Position numbers and translations under genes: made by a program. Shown here one piece after another: positions 7,525 to 14,021 of a DNA stretch of 19,054 nt. This stretch comes from Bacteroides sp. UBA1773 (GTDB lineage: Bacteria > Bacteroidota > Bacteroidia > Bacteroidales > Bacteroidaceae), in contig DCGR01000087.1 of NCBI GenBank assembly GCA_002315285.1, positions 1 through 19,054 of the forward strand. The letters are read 5' to 3'. Under the pieces are notes generated by a model. It saw only the letters and a program-made list of their open reading frames with translations, did no database searches and had not been told where the DNA came from. How positions within the stretch are numbered: position 1 is the stretch's first letter; every line of letters begins with the position of its first letter.

Positions 7525-8471
7525 CAGAAATACAGAACTATGCAAAGCAGAGTCTCACATTAGAGGCAGAAGCCATCATGGGCATCATTTCCCAACTGGA
7601 TGAACAATTCGACAAAGCGGTGGACCTGATGTATAACTGCATGGGGAAAGTGGTAATTACCGGTGTGGGCAAGAGTGGCCATATCGGAGCAAAGATTGCT
7701 GCCACACTTAGCAGTACGGGAACTCCTGCCTTCTTCATGCAAACGCTCGATGCCTTTCATGGCGACTTAGGCATGATTGCCCCTGGCGATGTGGTACTGA
7801 TGATCAGCTATTCAGGGCAGACGGATGAGTTGCTCCGCGTGGTACCCTTCATCGAACATCGACACATTCCTATCATTTCCATCACCGGCAACGCACACTC
7901 GTTGCTTGCCCTCCACAGCACTTGCCACATCATGGCCAACGTAGAACGCGAAGCCTGTCCACTCAATTTGGCACCTACCAGTTCTGTCATCGCCGCACTG
8001 GCTGTAGGAGATGCATTGGCCTGCGCATTGATTGAGCTGCGTCATTTTCGTCCGAACGATTTCGCACTGTTCCACCCAGGCGGAAGTCTGGGACGACGCT
8101 TGCTGACCAAAGCCAAGGATGTGATGCGCACCACCGACTTGCCGGTCATCCCCCCGACAATGCTGTTGGGCGATGTGGTCATCCACGTCAGCGAGGGGAA
8201 AATAGGACTCTGTGTGATTATGGAGGATGGGAAGATACAAGGCATCGTGACCGATGGTGACATCCGACGCGCAATGCAGCACAATCGTCAGCGATTCTTC
8301 GACACTCCCGTATCGGAAGTGATGACCCGTACGCCCAAATGTGCAAGCCCCGACATGCGCATTATTGACATACAGGATTTGATGAACCGCAACGAAATAC
8401 ATGCGGTACTTGTGGTCGATGAGAACGGTTCGCTTGTCGGCATTGTCGAGTCGTTCAACTGTAACGTATAA
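7521..8471 (+). CDS. kdsD: D-arabinose 5-phosphate isomerase (SIS domain plus two CBS domains)
   Basis: Converts ribulose 5-phosphate to arabinose 5-phosphate, the substrate for KdsA. It has 316 residues. The SIS domain (about 38-170) contains TGVGKSGHIGAKIA, ISYSGQTDE and REACPLNLAPTSS. The four residues known to matter in E. coli KdsD (Lys59, Glu111, Glu152, His193) align with Lys51, Glu103, Glu144 and His185, so it should be active. Two CBS domains follow (about 203-256 and 268-316), with GIVTDGDIRRAM and AVLVVDENGSLVGIVE. They may give nucleotide or sugar-nucleotide feedback, which is inference. It ends 33 bases from the convergent murF; I see no clear terminator hairpin in that gap. Confidence 0.96.
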   Translation: MTEIQNYAKQSLTLEAEAIMGIISQLDEQFDKAVDLMYNCMGKVVITGVGKSGHIGAKIAATLSSTGTPAFFMQTLDAFHGDLGMIAPGDVVLMISYSGQTDELLRVVPFIEHRHIPIISITGNAHSLLALHSTCHIMANVEREACPLNLAPTSSVIAALAVGDALACALIELRHFRPNDFALFHPGGSLGRRLLTKAKDVMRTTDLPVIPPTMLLGDVVIHVSEGKIGLCVIMEDGKIQGIVTDGDIRRAMQHNRQRFFDTPVSEVMTRTPKCASPDMRIIDIQDLMNRNEIHAVLVVDENGSLVGIVESFNCNV

Positions 8472-8504
8472 GCCCCTATACCCTGCTGTTTGACGAAGCA
8501 CTTT

Positions 8505-9758
8505 TCAAAGCACCTCGACGAGTTGGTGGAGTTTCATGCTGTTCGACCCTTTTATGAGAACGTAACAACCATGAGGCGTATGCTGTTCGAGTATATGCTT
8601 CACTGCTTCCGTCGTGGGATAACACTCAAAGCCCGCGTTGTTGGCCTTTGTCATTTCTTCTCCCACCAATATGGTTCGTTCGAAACCACACTCAAGCAGT
8701 TGGCAGACCACTTTCTGGTGCTCGCATCCACTCTGTTCACCCAGCTCTTTCATATCGCCCAGAATCACCATCTTACGCTCGGCCTTTATGGCGCGGAAAT
8801 TGTCGATAGCTGCCTTCATGCTGGTAGGGTTGGCGTTATAGGCATCGACCACAAGACGATTGTGCTCAGTGATAGTGAGCTGAGAACGGTTGTTATGGGG
8901 AGTGAAAGATGCGATGGCCTGGCAGATGTCGGTGTCACCCACTCCGAAATACCGGCCAACGGTAATGGCAGCTTGTGCGTTCTTGAGGTTGTAAGTGCCA
9001 ATGAGTTGCGTGTCAATTTGCATCCCCTGCCATGAGAAAGACAAGAACGGCGCACACTCACCCAGTTCTGCCGTTTCATAAGCTACGAGTTGCAACTCCT
9101 GCGCCATTTGTGTGAGATGTTCGTTGTCGAAGTCGATGAAAACGACATGCTTGCCATGGGAACGCAAGTAATCGTATAGTTCACCTTTGGTGCGCACAAC
9201 GCCCTCAAAAGAGCCGAATCCCTGCAGATGAGCCATTCCGACATTGGTGATAAGTCCATAGTCGGGTTCGGCAATCTCCACCAGTTCCTTGATGTCTCCC
9301 GGATGGCTGGCTCCCATTTCCACCACAGCCAGTTGGTGCTCAGGACGAAGTAGCAGCAAAGTCAATGGCACGCCAATGTGGTTGTTGAGATTTCCCTGCG
9401 TGTAGAGCAGGTTGTATTTCTTTTTCAGTACGGCAGCAATGAGCTCCTTGGTAGTGGTCTTGCCATTGGTGCCAGTGATGCCAATGACGGGCAAGCCAAG
9501 CTGTCGGCGATGCAACCGAGCCAGCTGTTGCAAGGCTTGCAAACAATTGTCCACCACAATGACACCCTCGCCTGCATATTGCGGTTCATCCACAACCGCA
9601 TAGCGACATCCTTTGAGCAGTGCCTGTCTGGCAAATTGGTTTCCATTGAAAGTATCCCCCTTCAAGGCAAAAAACATAGCACCCTCTTGGCAACTACGAG
9701 TGTCCGTCGTGACCGACGTGCATTGTTGAAAACATTGATATAATTCGTATATGTCCAT
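8505..9758 (-). CDS. murF: UDP-N-acetylmuramoyl-tripeptide--D-alanyl-D-alanine ligase
   Basis: Adds D-Ala-D-Ala to the UDP-MurNAc-tripeptide, the last cytoplasmic step of peptidoglycan precursor synthesis. It has 417 residues, slightly below the usual 430-460. The N-terminal UDP-binding part has TTDTRSCQEGAMFFALKG (residues 17-34). The Mur-ligase ATP motif is GITGTNGKTTTKEL (93-106), with EMGASHPGDI (147-156) and TNVGMAHLQGFGS (171-183) following. The C-terminal domain has DAYNANPTSM (305-314), LGDMKELG (333-340) and KGSNSMKLHQLV (403-414). It stands alone here, outside a dcw cluster, as is common in Bacteroidetes. The start lies 19 bases downstream of a TATATTTG element, in a 74-base gap shared with folP. 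Confidence 0.97.
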   Translation of the reverse strand: MDIYELYQCFQQCTSVTTDTRSCQEGAMFFALKGDTFNGNQFARQALLKGCRYAVVDEPQYAGEGVIVVDNCLQALQQLARLHRRQLGLPVIGITGTNGKTTTKELIAAVLKKKYNLLYTQGNLNNHIGVPLTLLLLRPEHQLAVVEMGASHPGDIKELVEIAEPDYGLITNVGMAHLQGFGSFEGVVRTKGELYDYLRSHGKHVVFIDFDNEHLTQMAQELQLVAYETAELGECAPFLSFSWQGMQIDTQLIGTYNLKNAQAAITVGRYFGVGDTDICQAIASFTPHNNRSQLTITEHNRLVVDAYNANPTSMKAAIDNFRAIKAERKMVILGDMKELGEQSGCEHQKVVCQLLECGFERTILVGEEMTKANNAGFECYPTTEAVKHILEQHTPHGCYVLIKGSNSMKLHQLVEVL

Positions 9759-9777
9759 TTAGCTCATAAAATATGCG

Positions 9778-9785
9778 CAAATATA
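9778..9785 (-). promoter_or_regulatory. Bacteroidetes -7 element (TATATTTG) for murF
   Basis: The complement reads TATATTTG, an exact TAnnTTTG match 19 bases before the murF ATG. The -33 region is degenerate and overlaps the folP -7 box. Confidence 0.55.
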
Positions 9786-9808
9786 GCTGAAAATCCAACA
9801 TAAATATG

Positions 9809-9816
9809 TATTTTTG
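9809..9816 (+). promoter_or_regulatory. Bacteroidetes -7 element (TATTTTTG) for folP-cdaA
   Basis: An exact TAnnTTTG match 16 bases before the folP ATG. The -33 position (GCTG) is poor. Confidence 0.55.
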
Positions 9817-9832
9817 TCGAAATATGTAAAAC

Positions 9833-10624
9833 ATGGATGCTTTTACAATGCACACGCCACAGGTGATGGGGATACTGAATGTCACTCCCGACTCCTTCTA
9901 TGCCGGATGCCGCTCAATGATGGATGCCGACATCCTTCAGCGTGTGGACACCATAGTGGCTGAAGGCGCACATTTCATAGACATAGGCGCATGTTCCACC
10001 CGCCCAGGCTCAACTCCGGCAACAGTTCAAGAAGAGCTCAAAAGGGTTCGCCATGCATTGTCGTTGATTTGCAAGCACTATCAGGACTTGACATTGTCGG
10101 TCGATACATTTCGCGCCGACGTGGCAAAAATGAGTGTTGAGGAATTTGGGGTAGAGATCATCAATGATGTGTCAGGAGGCGAAGCCGATGGGACGATGTT
10201 CGCCACTGTGGCATCGTTGCAAGCCACATACATCCTGACTTTCTGCAAAGCCACCCGAATGACAACCTTCTTTGCCGAAAAGTTGGAACGATTGCATTCG
10301 TTGGGATGTAGCCATGTGATACTCGACCCAGGATTGGGTTTTGGCAAAACGATCGATGAGAATTACCAAACACTATCCTTAATCCCATCACTACAATGTC
10401 ACAAACTACCTATATTAATAGGAGTATCCAGAAAATCGATGATCTACAAATTGCTCGACATAACACCCGACCAAGCACTGAACGGGACAACCACGCTGCA
10501 CACCTTGTCATTGATGTTAGGAGCATCCATACTTCGGGTACACGATGTGCGGGAAGCTGTCGAAGCGATTCGAATAGTCCGGAAATTTCAAGAAAGCAAA
10601 CAAACATTATGGGTATCGGAATAG
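9833..10624 (+). CDS. folP: Dihydropteroate synthase
   Basis: Joins p-aminobenzoate to hydroxymethyl-dihydropterin diphosphate in folate synthesis and is the target of sulfonamides. It has 263 residues in a TIM-barrel order: VMGILNVTPDSF (residues 11-22), DIGACSTRPGS (50-60), LSVDTFRADVA (88-98), IINDVSGG (109-116), ILDPGLGFGKT (163-173), ILIGVSRKSMI (194-204) and ILRVHDVREA (233-242). Most catalytic motifs are intact. The strand that usually ends in a His-Met-Arg-Gly-like motif reads ILTFCKAT here (134-141), a departure from the classic sequence. The gene overlaps cdaA by 16 bases, so the two are translationally linked. The alternative start at residue 6 is also possible. Confidence 0.95.
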   Translation: MDAFTMHTPQVMGILNVTPDSFYAGCRSMMDADILQRVDTIVAEGAHFIDIGACSTRPGSTPATVQEELKRVRHALSLICKHYQDLTLSVDTFRADVAKMSVEEFGVEIINDVSGGEADGTMFATVASLQATYILTFCKATRMTTFFAEKLERLHSLGCSHVILDPGLGFGKTIDENYQTLSLIPSLQCHKLPILIGVSRKSMIYKLLDITPDQALNGTTTLHTLSLMLGASILRVHDVREAVEAIRIVRKFQESKQTLWVSE

Positions 10625-11379
10625 CAGATATTATTGACATCCTGATGGTAGCCACCTTACTCTACGTGATCTACCGGTTGATGAAAGCCTCAGGCAGCAT
10701 CAACATGTTCATAGGCATTCTCATCTTCATCAGTGTAGGTATCGTCGTGTCGCAAGTGCTGAAGATGCGTTTGCTTGGTTCCATCTTCGAAAAGCTACTC
10801 AGCGTGGGTGTGATAGCCCTTCTGATTATTTTCCAAGAAGAAGTCCGGCGATTTTTCATCACATTAGGTTCACAAAAACGTTTTGGCTTCATCTCGCGCA
10901 TTTTCAAGAGCCGGATGAGGCAAGCCAACAACGGCAACGCAGAAATAATGGCCATCGTAAAGGCGTGTGTGAACATGGGCAAAGGGAAAGTGGGAGCCCT
11001 CATCGTGCTGGAAAAAGAGTTGCCTCTCAACGACATTATCGATACAGGCGACATAATCGATGCACAAATCAGCACACGACTCATCGAGAACATTTTCTTC
11101 AAGAACAGTCCCCTACACGATGGTGCCATGATTGTAAGCCGCAATCGCATCAAGGCAGCGGCCTGTCTGCTTCCCGTATCGCATGACCTCAGCATACCCA
11201 AGCATTTGGGATTGCGACATAGGGCGGCTTTGGGCATCAGTCAGGAGAGCGACTCCATCTCCATCATCGTAAGCGAAGAAACAGGAGGAATATCAGTGGC
11301 TTGTAAAGGTGAATTCAAGCTCAACATGTCATCGGAACAGTTGGAGGAATATCTCACCAACAATTACTGCAACGATTGA
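10609..11379 (+). CDS. cdaA: Membrane-bound diadenylate cyclase (c-di-AMP synthase)
   Basis: Makes the second messenger c-di-AMP from two ATP. It has 256 residues. Three predicted N-terminal membrane helices (about 7-25, 31-51, 59-78) are followed by a DisA_N cyclase domain with SPLHDGAMIV (residues 167-176; DGA at 171-173) and LGLRHRAALG (200-209; RHR at 203-205), the two catalytic motifs. An in-frame reading extends upstream into folP, but ATG 10609 gives the N-terminus expected for CdaA (helix starting at residue 7). It overlaps the folP end by 16 bases in another frame. No CdaR/YbbR or glmM gene follows, unlike the Firmicutes arrangement; dnaX begins 115 bases later under its own promoter. 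Confidence 0.95.
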   Translation: MGIGIADIIDILMVATLLYVIYRLMKASGSINMFIGILIFISVGIVVSQVLKMRLLGSIFEKLLSVGVIALLIIFQEEVRRFFITLGSQKRFGFISRIFKSRMRQANNGNAEIMAIVKACVNMGKGKVGALIVLEKELPLNDIIDTGDIIDAQISTRLIENIFFKNSPLHDGAMIVSRNRIKAAACLLPVSHDLSIPKHLGLRHRAALGISQESDSISIIVSEETGGISVACKGEFKLNMSSEQLEEYLTNNYCND

Positions 11380-11451
11380 GGTTTTCATGCGAAGTCTGTA
11401 CCCGATTTTTTCAACGACAATGAAAGAAAAAGATTTGTAAGTAATCGATTT

Positions 11452-11474
11452 TACACGACAAAAGTGTACCTTTG
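11452..11474 (+). promoter_or_regulatory. dnaX promoter: -7 element TACCTTTG with an overlapping dyad
   Basis: TACCTTTG at 11467-11474 matches TAnnTTTG exactly, 20 bases before the dnaX ATG. The -33 region is degenerate. The dyad TACAC-N7-GTGTA (11452-11468) overlaps the first two bases of the -7 box and could be an operator or a chance repeat. Confidence 0.5.
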
Positions 11475-11494
11475 CACAAAAGAATCACGAAAGT

Positions 11495-13300
11495 ATGGAA
11501 AATTTTATTGTTTCGGCACGCAAATACCGTCCTGCCACATTCGACACAGTGGTAGGTCAGCCCTCGCTCACCACGACATTAAAAAATGCCATTTCAACAG
11601 GAAAACTGGCACATGCCTACCTGTTCTGCGGCCCCCGTGGAGTAGGAAAGACCACATGTGCACGCATCTTCGCAAAGACCATCAACTGTCTGAGCCCCAC
11701 ATCAGAGGGCGAGGCCTGCAACGAATGCGAATCCTGCAAGGCATTCAATGAGCAACGCTCTTACAACATTTTCGAACTTGATGCCGCTTCCAACAACTCT
11801 GTCGATGACATCCGTCAGTTGATAGAGCAAGTGCGTATTCCGCCTCAAATCGGCAAATACAAAGTGTATATCATCGATGAGGTTCACATGCTATCCACAT
11901 CGGCCTTCAATGCCTTTTTGAAAACACTTGAAGAACCACCCTCACACGCCATTTTCATCCTGGCCACCACGGAGAAGCATAAGGTCATACCTACCATCCT
12001 GAGCCGCTGCCAAATCTATGACTTCAACCGCATCAGCCTGCGCGACACCATCAATCACCTGAAATACGTGGCCGAGCGTGAAGGTGTAGTGGCAGAACCA
12101 GAGGCCTTGAGCATCATTGCCCAAAAAGCCGATGGAGGTATGCGCGATGCGCTCAGCATTTTCGATCAGGTGGTGAGCTTCGCCAATGGGCAGCCCATTA
12201 CCTATAAAAGGGTCATCGACGACCTTGATGTGCTCGACTACGAATATTACTTCAATCTTACAGATTACTTGTTGGCCGCCGATGTAAAGAATGCGTTGCT
12301 CCTACTCAACGACATCTTATGCAAAGGTTTCGATGGTGGTCATTTCATCACCGGACTTACCAATCATTTTCGGAATCTGCTTGTGAGCCAGGACGAGGCC
12401 ACCCTCCCACTTCTTGAGGTAGGTGATGAACTGCGTCAACGTTATGGCCAACAAGCCAAGAAATGCAAGCCCAGATTCTTGTTCAGTGCCATGAAATTGT
12501 GCAACAATTGCGACCTCAATTATCGAGTGAGCAAGAACAAGCGGCTCTTGGTAGAGCTCACACTCATTGAGTGCTCACAGCTCTCCGATACGGAATCGGA
12601 CGTGTCGCCTGGTGGGCGTAGCCCACGACAGCATTTAAAACCAATACCTGCCATGCACCAACCCAAGGCTGATGCCATGGCCACCTCAAATAGCACAACG
12701 AGTTCGGCACAAACTTCCAAGGTCGCATCTGACATCCCGTATTCAGCATCGGGAGCCATTGTTTCCAATCCCATTCCGGGCACTCCTGAACCAGCCGTCA
12801 AAACATTGGCACAACCTAACGCCACTGCAAAATTGTCAACAGCATCCGACAAGGTCTTATTTGCCTTGGGCATCACGAGACCTGCCCATCCGACAGGCAA
12901 CAACGAATCAACGACACGCCAGCACATCCAAGAGCAAAATCCTTTTGACGCAGAAGACTTGAACCGCGAGTGGCTTCGCTATGCGCTTAGTCTGCCAGTC
13001 AACCAACGGGCCAATGCCGAGCACATGAAGAACTACAAGCCACGGCTGACCAACAATTCAGACTTCGAAGTACTCGTGGAAAACGATTTGGTAAAACGTT
13101 ATTTGTCCGACATAATGCCGCATATTGAAGACTACTTGCGCATGACGCTCCACAACGGCAACATCCACATGTTCATTCGTGTTGATGACACTCACCAACT
13201 GATTCGACCACTCACATCCAGAGAGCGTTACGATGACATGTGCAAAAAGAACCCTGCACTGAAAGACTTGAAAGAAATGCTTAACCTCACTTTACAATGA
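11495..13300 (+). CDS. dnaX: DNA polymerase III subunit gamma/tau (clamp loader)
   Basis: The ATPase motor of the sliding-clamp loader at the replication fork. It has 601 residues. The AAA+ domain shows the start KYRPATFDTVVGQ (residues 10-22), Walker A GPRGVGKTT (46-54), zinc ligands Cys65, 75, 78 and 81, Walker B IIDEVH (126-131), sensor ATTEKHK (157-163) and the SRC arginine finger (170-172). Clamp-loader domain III ends near residue 361. A Ser/Thr/Pro/Ala-rich linker (about 362-500) leads to a C-terminal tau-like domain starting at NPFDAEDLNREWL and ending at 601. RNA stem-loops and an in-phase T TTA AAA heptamer at codons 380-382 sit exactly at the domain III/linker junction. The stop overlaps the next start as ATGA. 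Confidence 0.97.
   Translation: MENFIVSARKYRPATFDTVVGQPSLTTTLKNAISTGKLAHAYLFCGPRGVGKTTCARIFAKTINCLSPTSEGEACNECESCKAFNEQRSYNIFELDAASNNSVDDIRQLIEQVRIPPQIGKYKVYIIDEVHMLSTSAFNAFLKTLEEPPSHAIFILATTEKHKVIPTILSRCQIYDFNRISLRDTINHLKYVAEREGVVAEPEALSIIAQKADGGMRDALSIFDQVVSFANGQPITYKRVIDDLDVLDYEYYFNLTDYLLAADVKNALLLLNDILCKGFDGGHFITGLTNHFRNLLVSQDEATLPLLEVGDELRQRYGQQAKKCKPRFLFSAMKLCNNCDLNYRVSKNKRLLVELTLIECSQLSDTESDVSPGGRSPRQHLKPIPAMHQPKADAMATSNSTTSSAQTSKVASDIPYSASGAIVSNPIPGTPEPAVKTLAQPNATAKLSTASDKVLFALGITRPAHPTGNNESTTRQHIQEQNPFDAEDLNREWLRYALSLPVNQRANAEHMKNYKPRLTNNSDFEVLVENDLVKRYLSDIMPHIEDYLRMTLHNGNIHMFIRVDDTHQLIRPLTSRERYDDMCKKNPALKDLKEMLNLTLQ
12553..12640 (+). other. Stem-loop cluster followed by in-phase slippery heptamer in dnaX
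   Basis: Three inverted repeats lie within 74 bases: AGAGCT...AGCTCT (12553-12558/12579-12584) enclosing CACTC-ATT-GAGTG (12561-12573); CCGAT-N5-ATCGG (12585-12599); and GTGGGC-GTA-GCCCAC (12612-12626). Eight bases after the last lies T TTA AAA (12634-12640), in the phase required for -1 slippage. After slippage, ten codons lead to TGA at 12670-12672, giving a protein of about 392 residues. The repeats and phase are seen directly; function is inference. Confidence 0.35.
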
Positions 13301-13626
13301 AACTTTCACGACATTCCCTTATATTCATCATTTTCATCTGCTGCACGGTGGGATACTTCTTCATCCACTGCTATTATTTCGATGAGAACAGCATACAAAA
13401 GATGTTGGAATACCAGCATCAAATCGACTCGCTAAAAGCTGAAATCATTCGTTATCAAAACATTTACGACAAGGCCACATTACAAATGAATGAACTCGAA
13501 GAGAGTCCGGAAGCTGTCGAGCGCCTTGCACGTGAGAAATTTTTCATGCACAAAGCCGATGAGGATGTATTTGTGTTTGAATCCGACCAAGAAAAGTCCG
13601 ATTCCCTACTGACAACATTCTATTAA
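13297..13626 (+). CDS. DivIC/FtsB-like septum formation initiator
   Basis: A 109-residue bitopic membrane protein: a short cytoplasmic start, one helix (about residues 8-26), then a periplasmic coiled coil (about 31-68), and the family-type end SPEAVERLAREKFFMHKADE (70-89). FtsB/DivIC proteins link FtsL and FtsQ in the divisome and help activate septal peptidoglycan synthesis. Its start overlaps the dnaX stop by four bases, so it is translated from the dnaX transcript. Sequence alone does not separate FtsB from DivIC, so I give no symbol. Confidence 0.85.
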   Translation: MKLSRHSLIFIIFICCTVGYFFIHCYYFDENSIQKMLEYQHQIDSLKAEIIRYQNIYDKATLQMNELEESPEAVERLAREKFFMHKADEDVFVFESDQEKSDSLLTTFY

Positions 13627-13639
13627 TTCCTTTTTCCTT

Positions 13640-13966
13640 ATGAAATACGTTCAGATCATAGGAGGCATCCTACTCCTTGTTGGAGTGCTCACACAAGTAA
13701 GCCGTTGGGAACTTTCTCCCTACATCTATACCGTTGGAGCCATCCTTTTTGGCTATGTCCAAGTATCCGACCGCTATGAGGGTCGGAGCATCGTCATTCG
13801 TCGGTTGCGACGACAACAAATCATCGGGGCAACGCTACTTGCAGCTACAGGGCCCTGTATGATTTTCCTAAAGTACAACCAATGGATCATCTGCTTCACC
13901 ATAGCGGCTATCTTGGAGTGTTACACCATCTTTCGTGTCGACCACGAGATGCGCCACGATTCCTGA
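13640..13966 (+). CDS. Small polytopic membrane protein of unknown function
   Basis: A 108-residue protein with four hydrophobic segments (about residues 4-20, 27-42, 61-77 and 82-98), separated by a short basic loop SIVIRRLRRQQ (50-60) that should be cytoplasmic by the positive-inside rule. I do not recognise a named family; short proteins of this kind are common next to division genes in Bacteroidetes. It begins 13 bases after the DivIC-like gene on the same strand, with no promoter between, so it is probably cotranscribed. No catalytic motif is visible. Confidence 0.75.
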   Translation: MKYVQIIGGILLLVGVLTQVSRWELSPYIYTVGAILFGYVQVSDRYEGRSIVIRRLRRQQIIGATLLAATGPCMIFLKYNQWIICFTIAAILECYTIFRVDHEMRHDS

Positions 13967-14021
13967 TGATTCCCTTTGTTTTCCCCCTGCATAACCAAAC
14001 ACCAATCAGTCCATTCATATC

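Noticed and set aside
7812..8501. 229-codon minus-strand frame
   Set aside because: Antisense to kdsD; no promoter and no recognisable domain.
8472..8504. Possible terminator between kdsD and murF
   Set aside because: No stem of useful length and no T-run in the 33 bases.
10396..10608. Upstream extension of the cdaA frame inside folP
   Set aside because: Translation of the extension is unlike CdaA and overlaps folP coding; the CdaA-type N-terminus begins at 10609.
11581..11587. In-phase A AAA AAT heptamer near the start of dnaX
   Set aside because: It lies within the AAA+ domain where a shift would give a useless fragment, and has no nearby structure; treated as chance.
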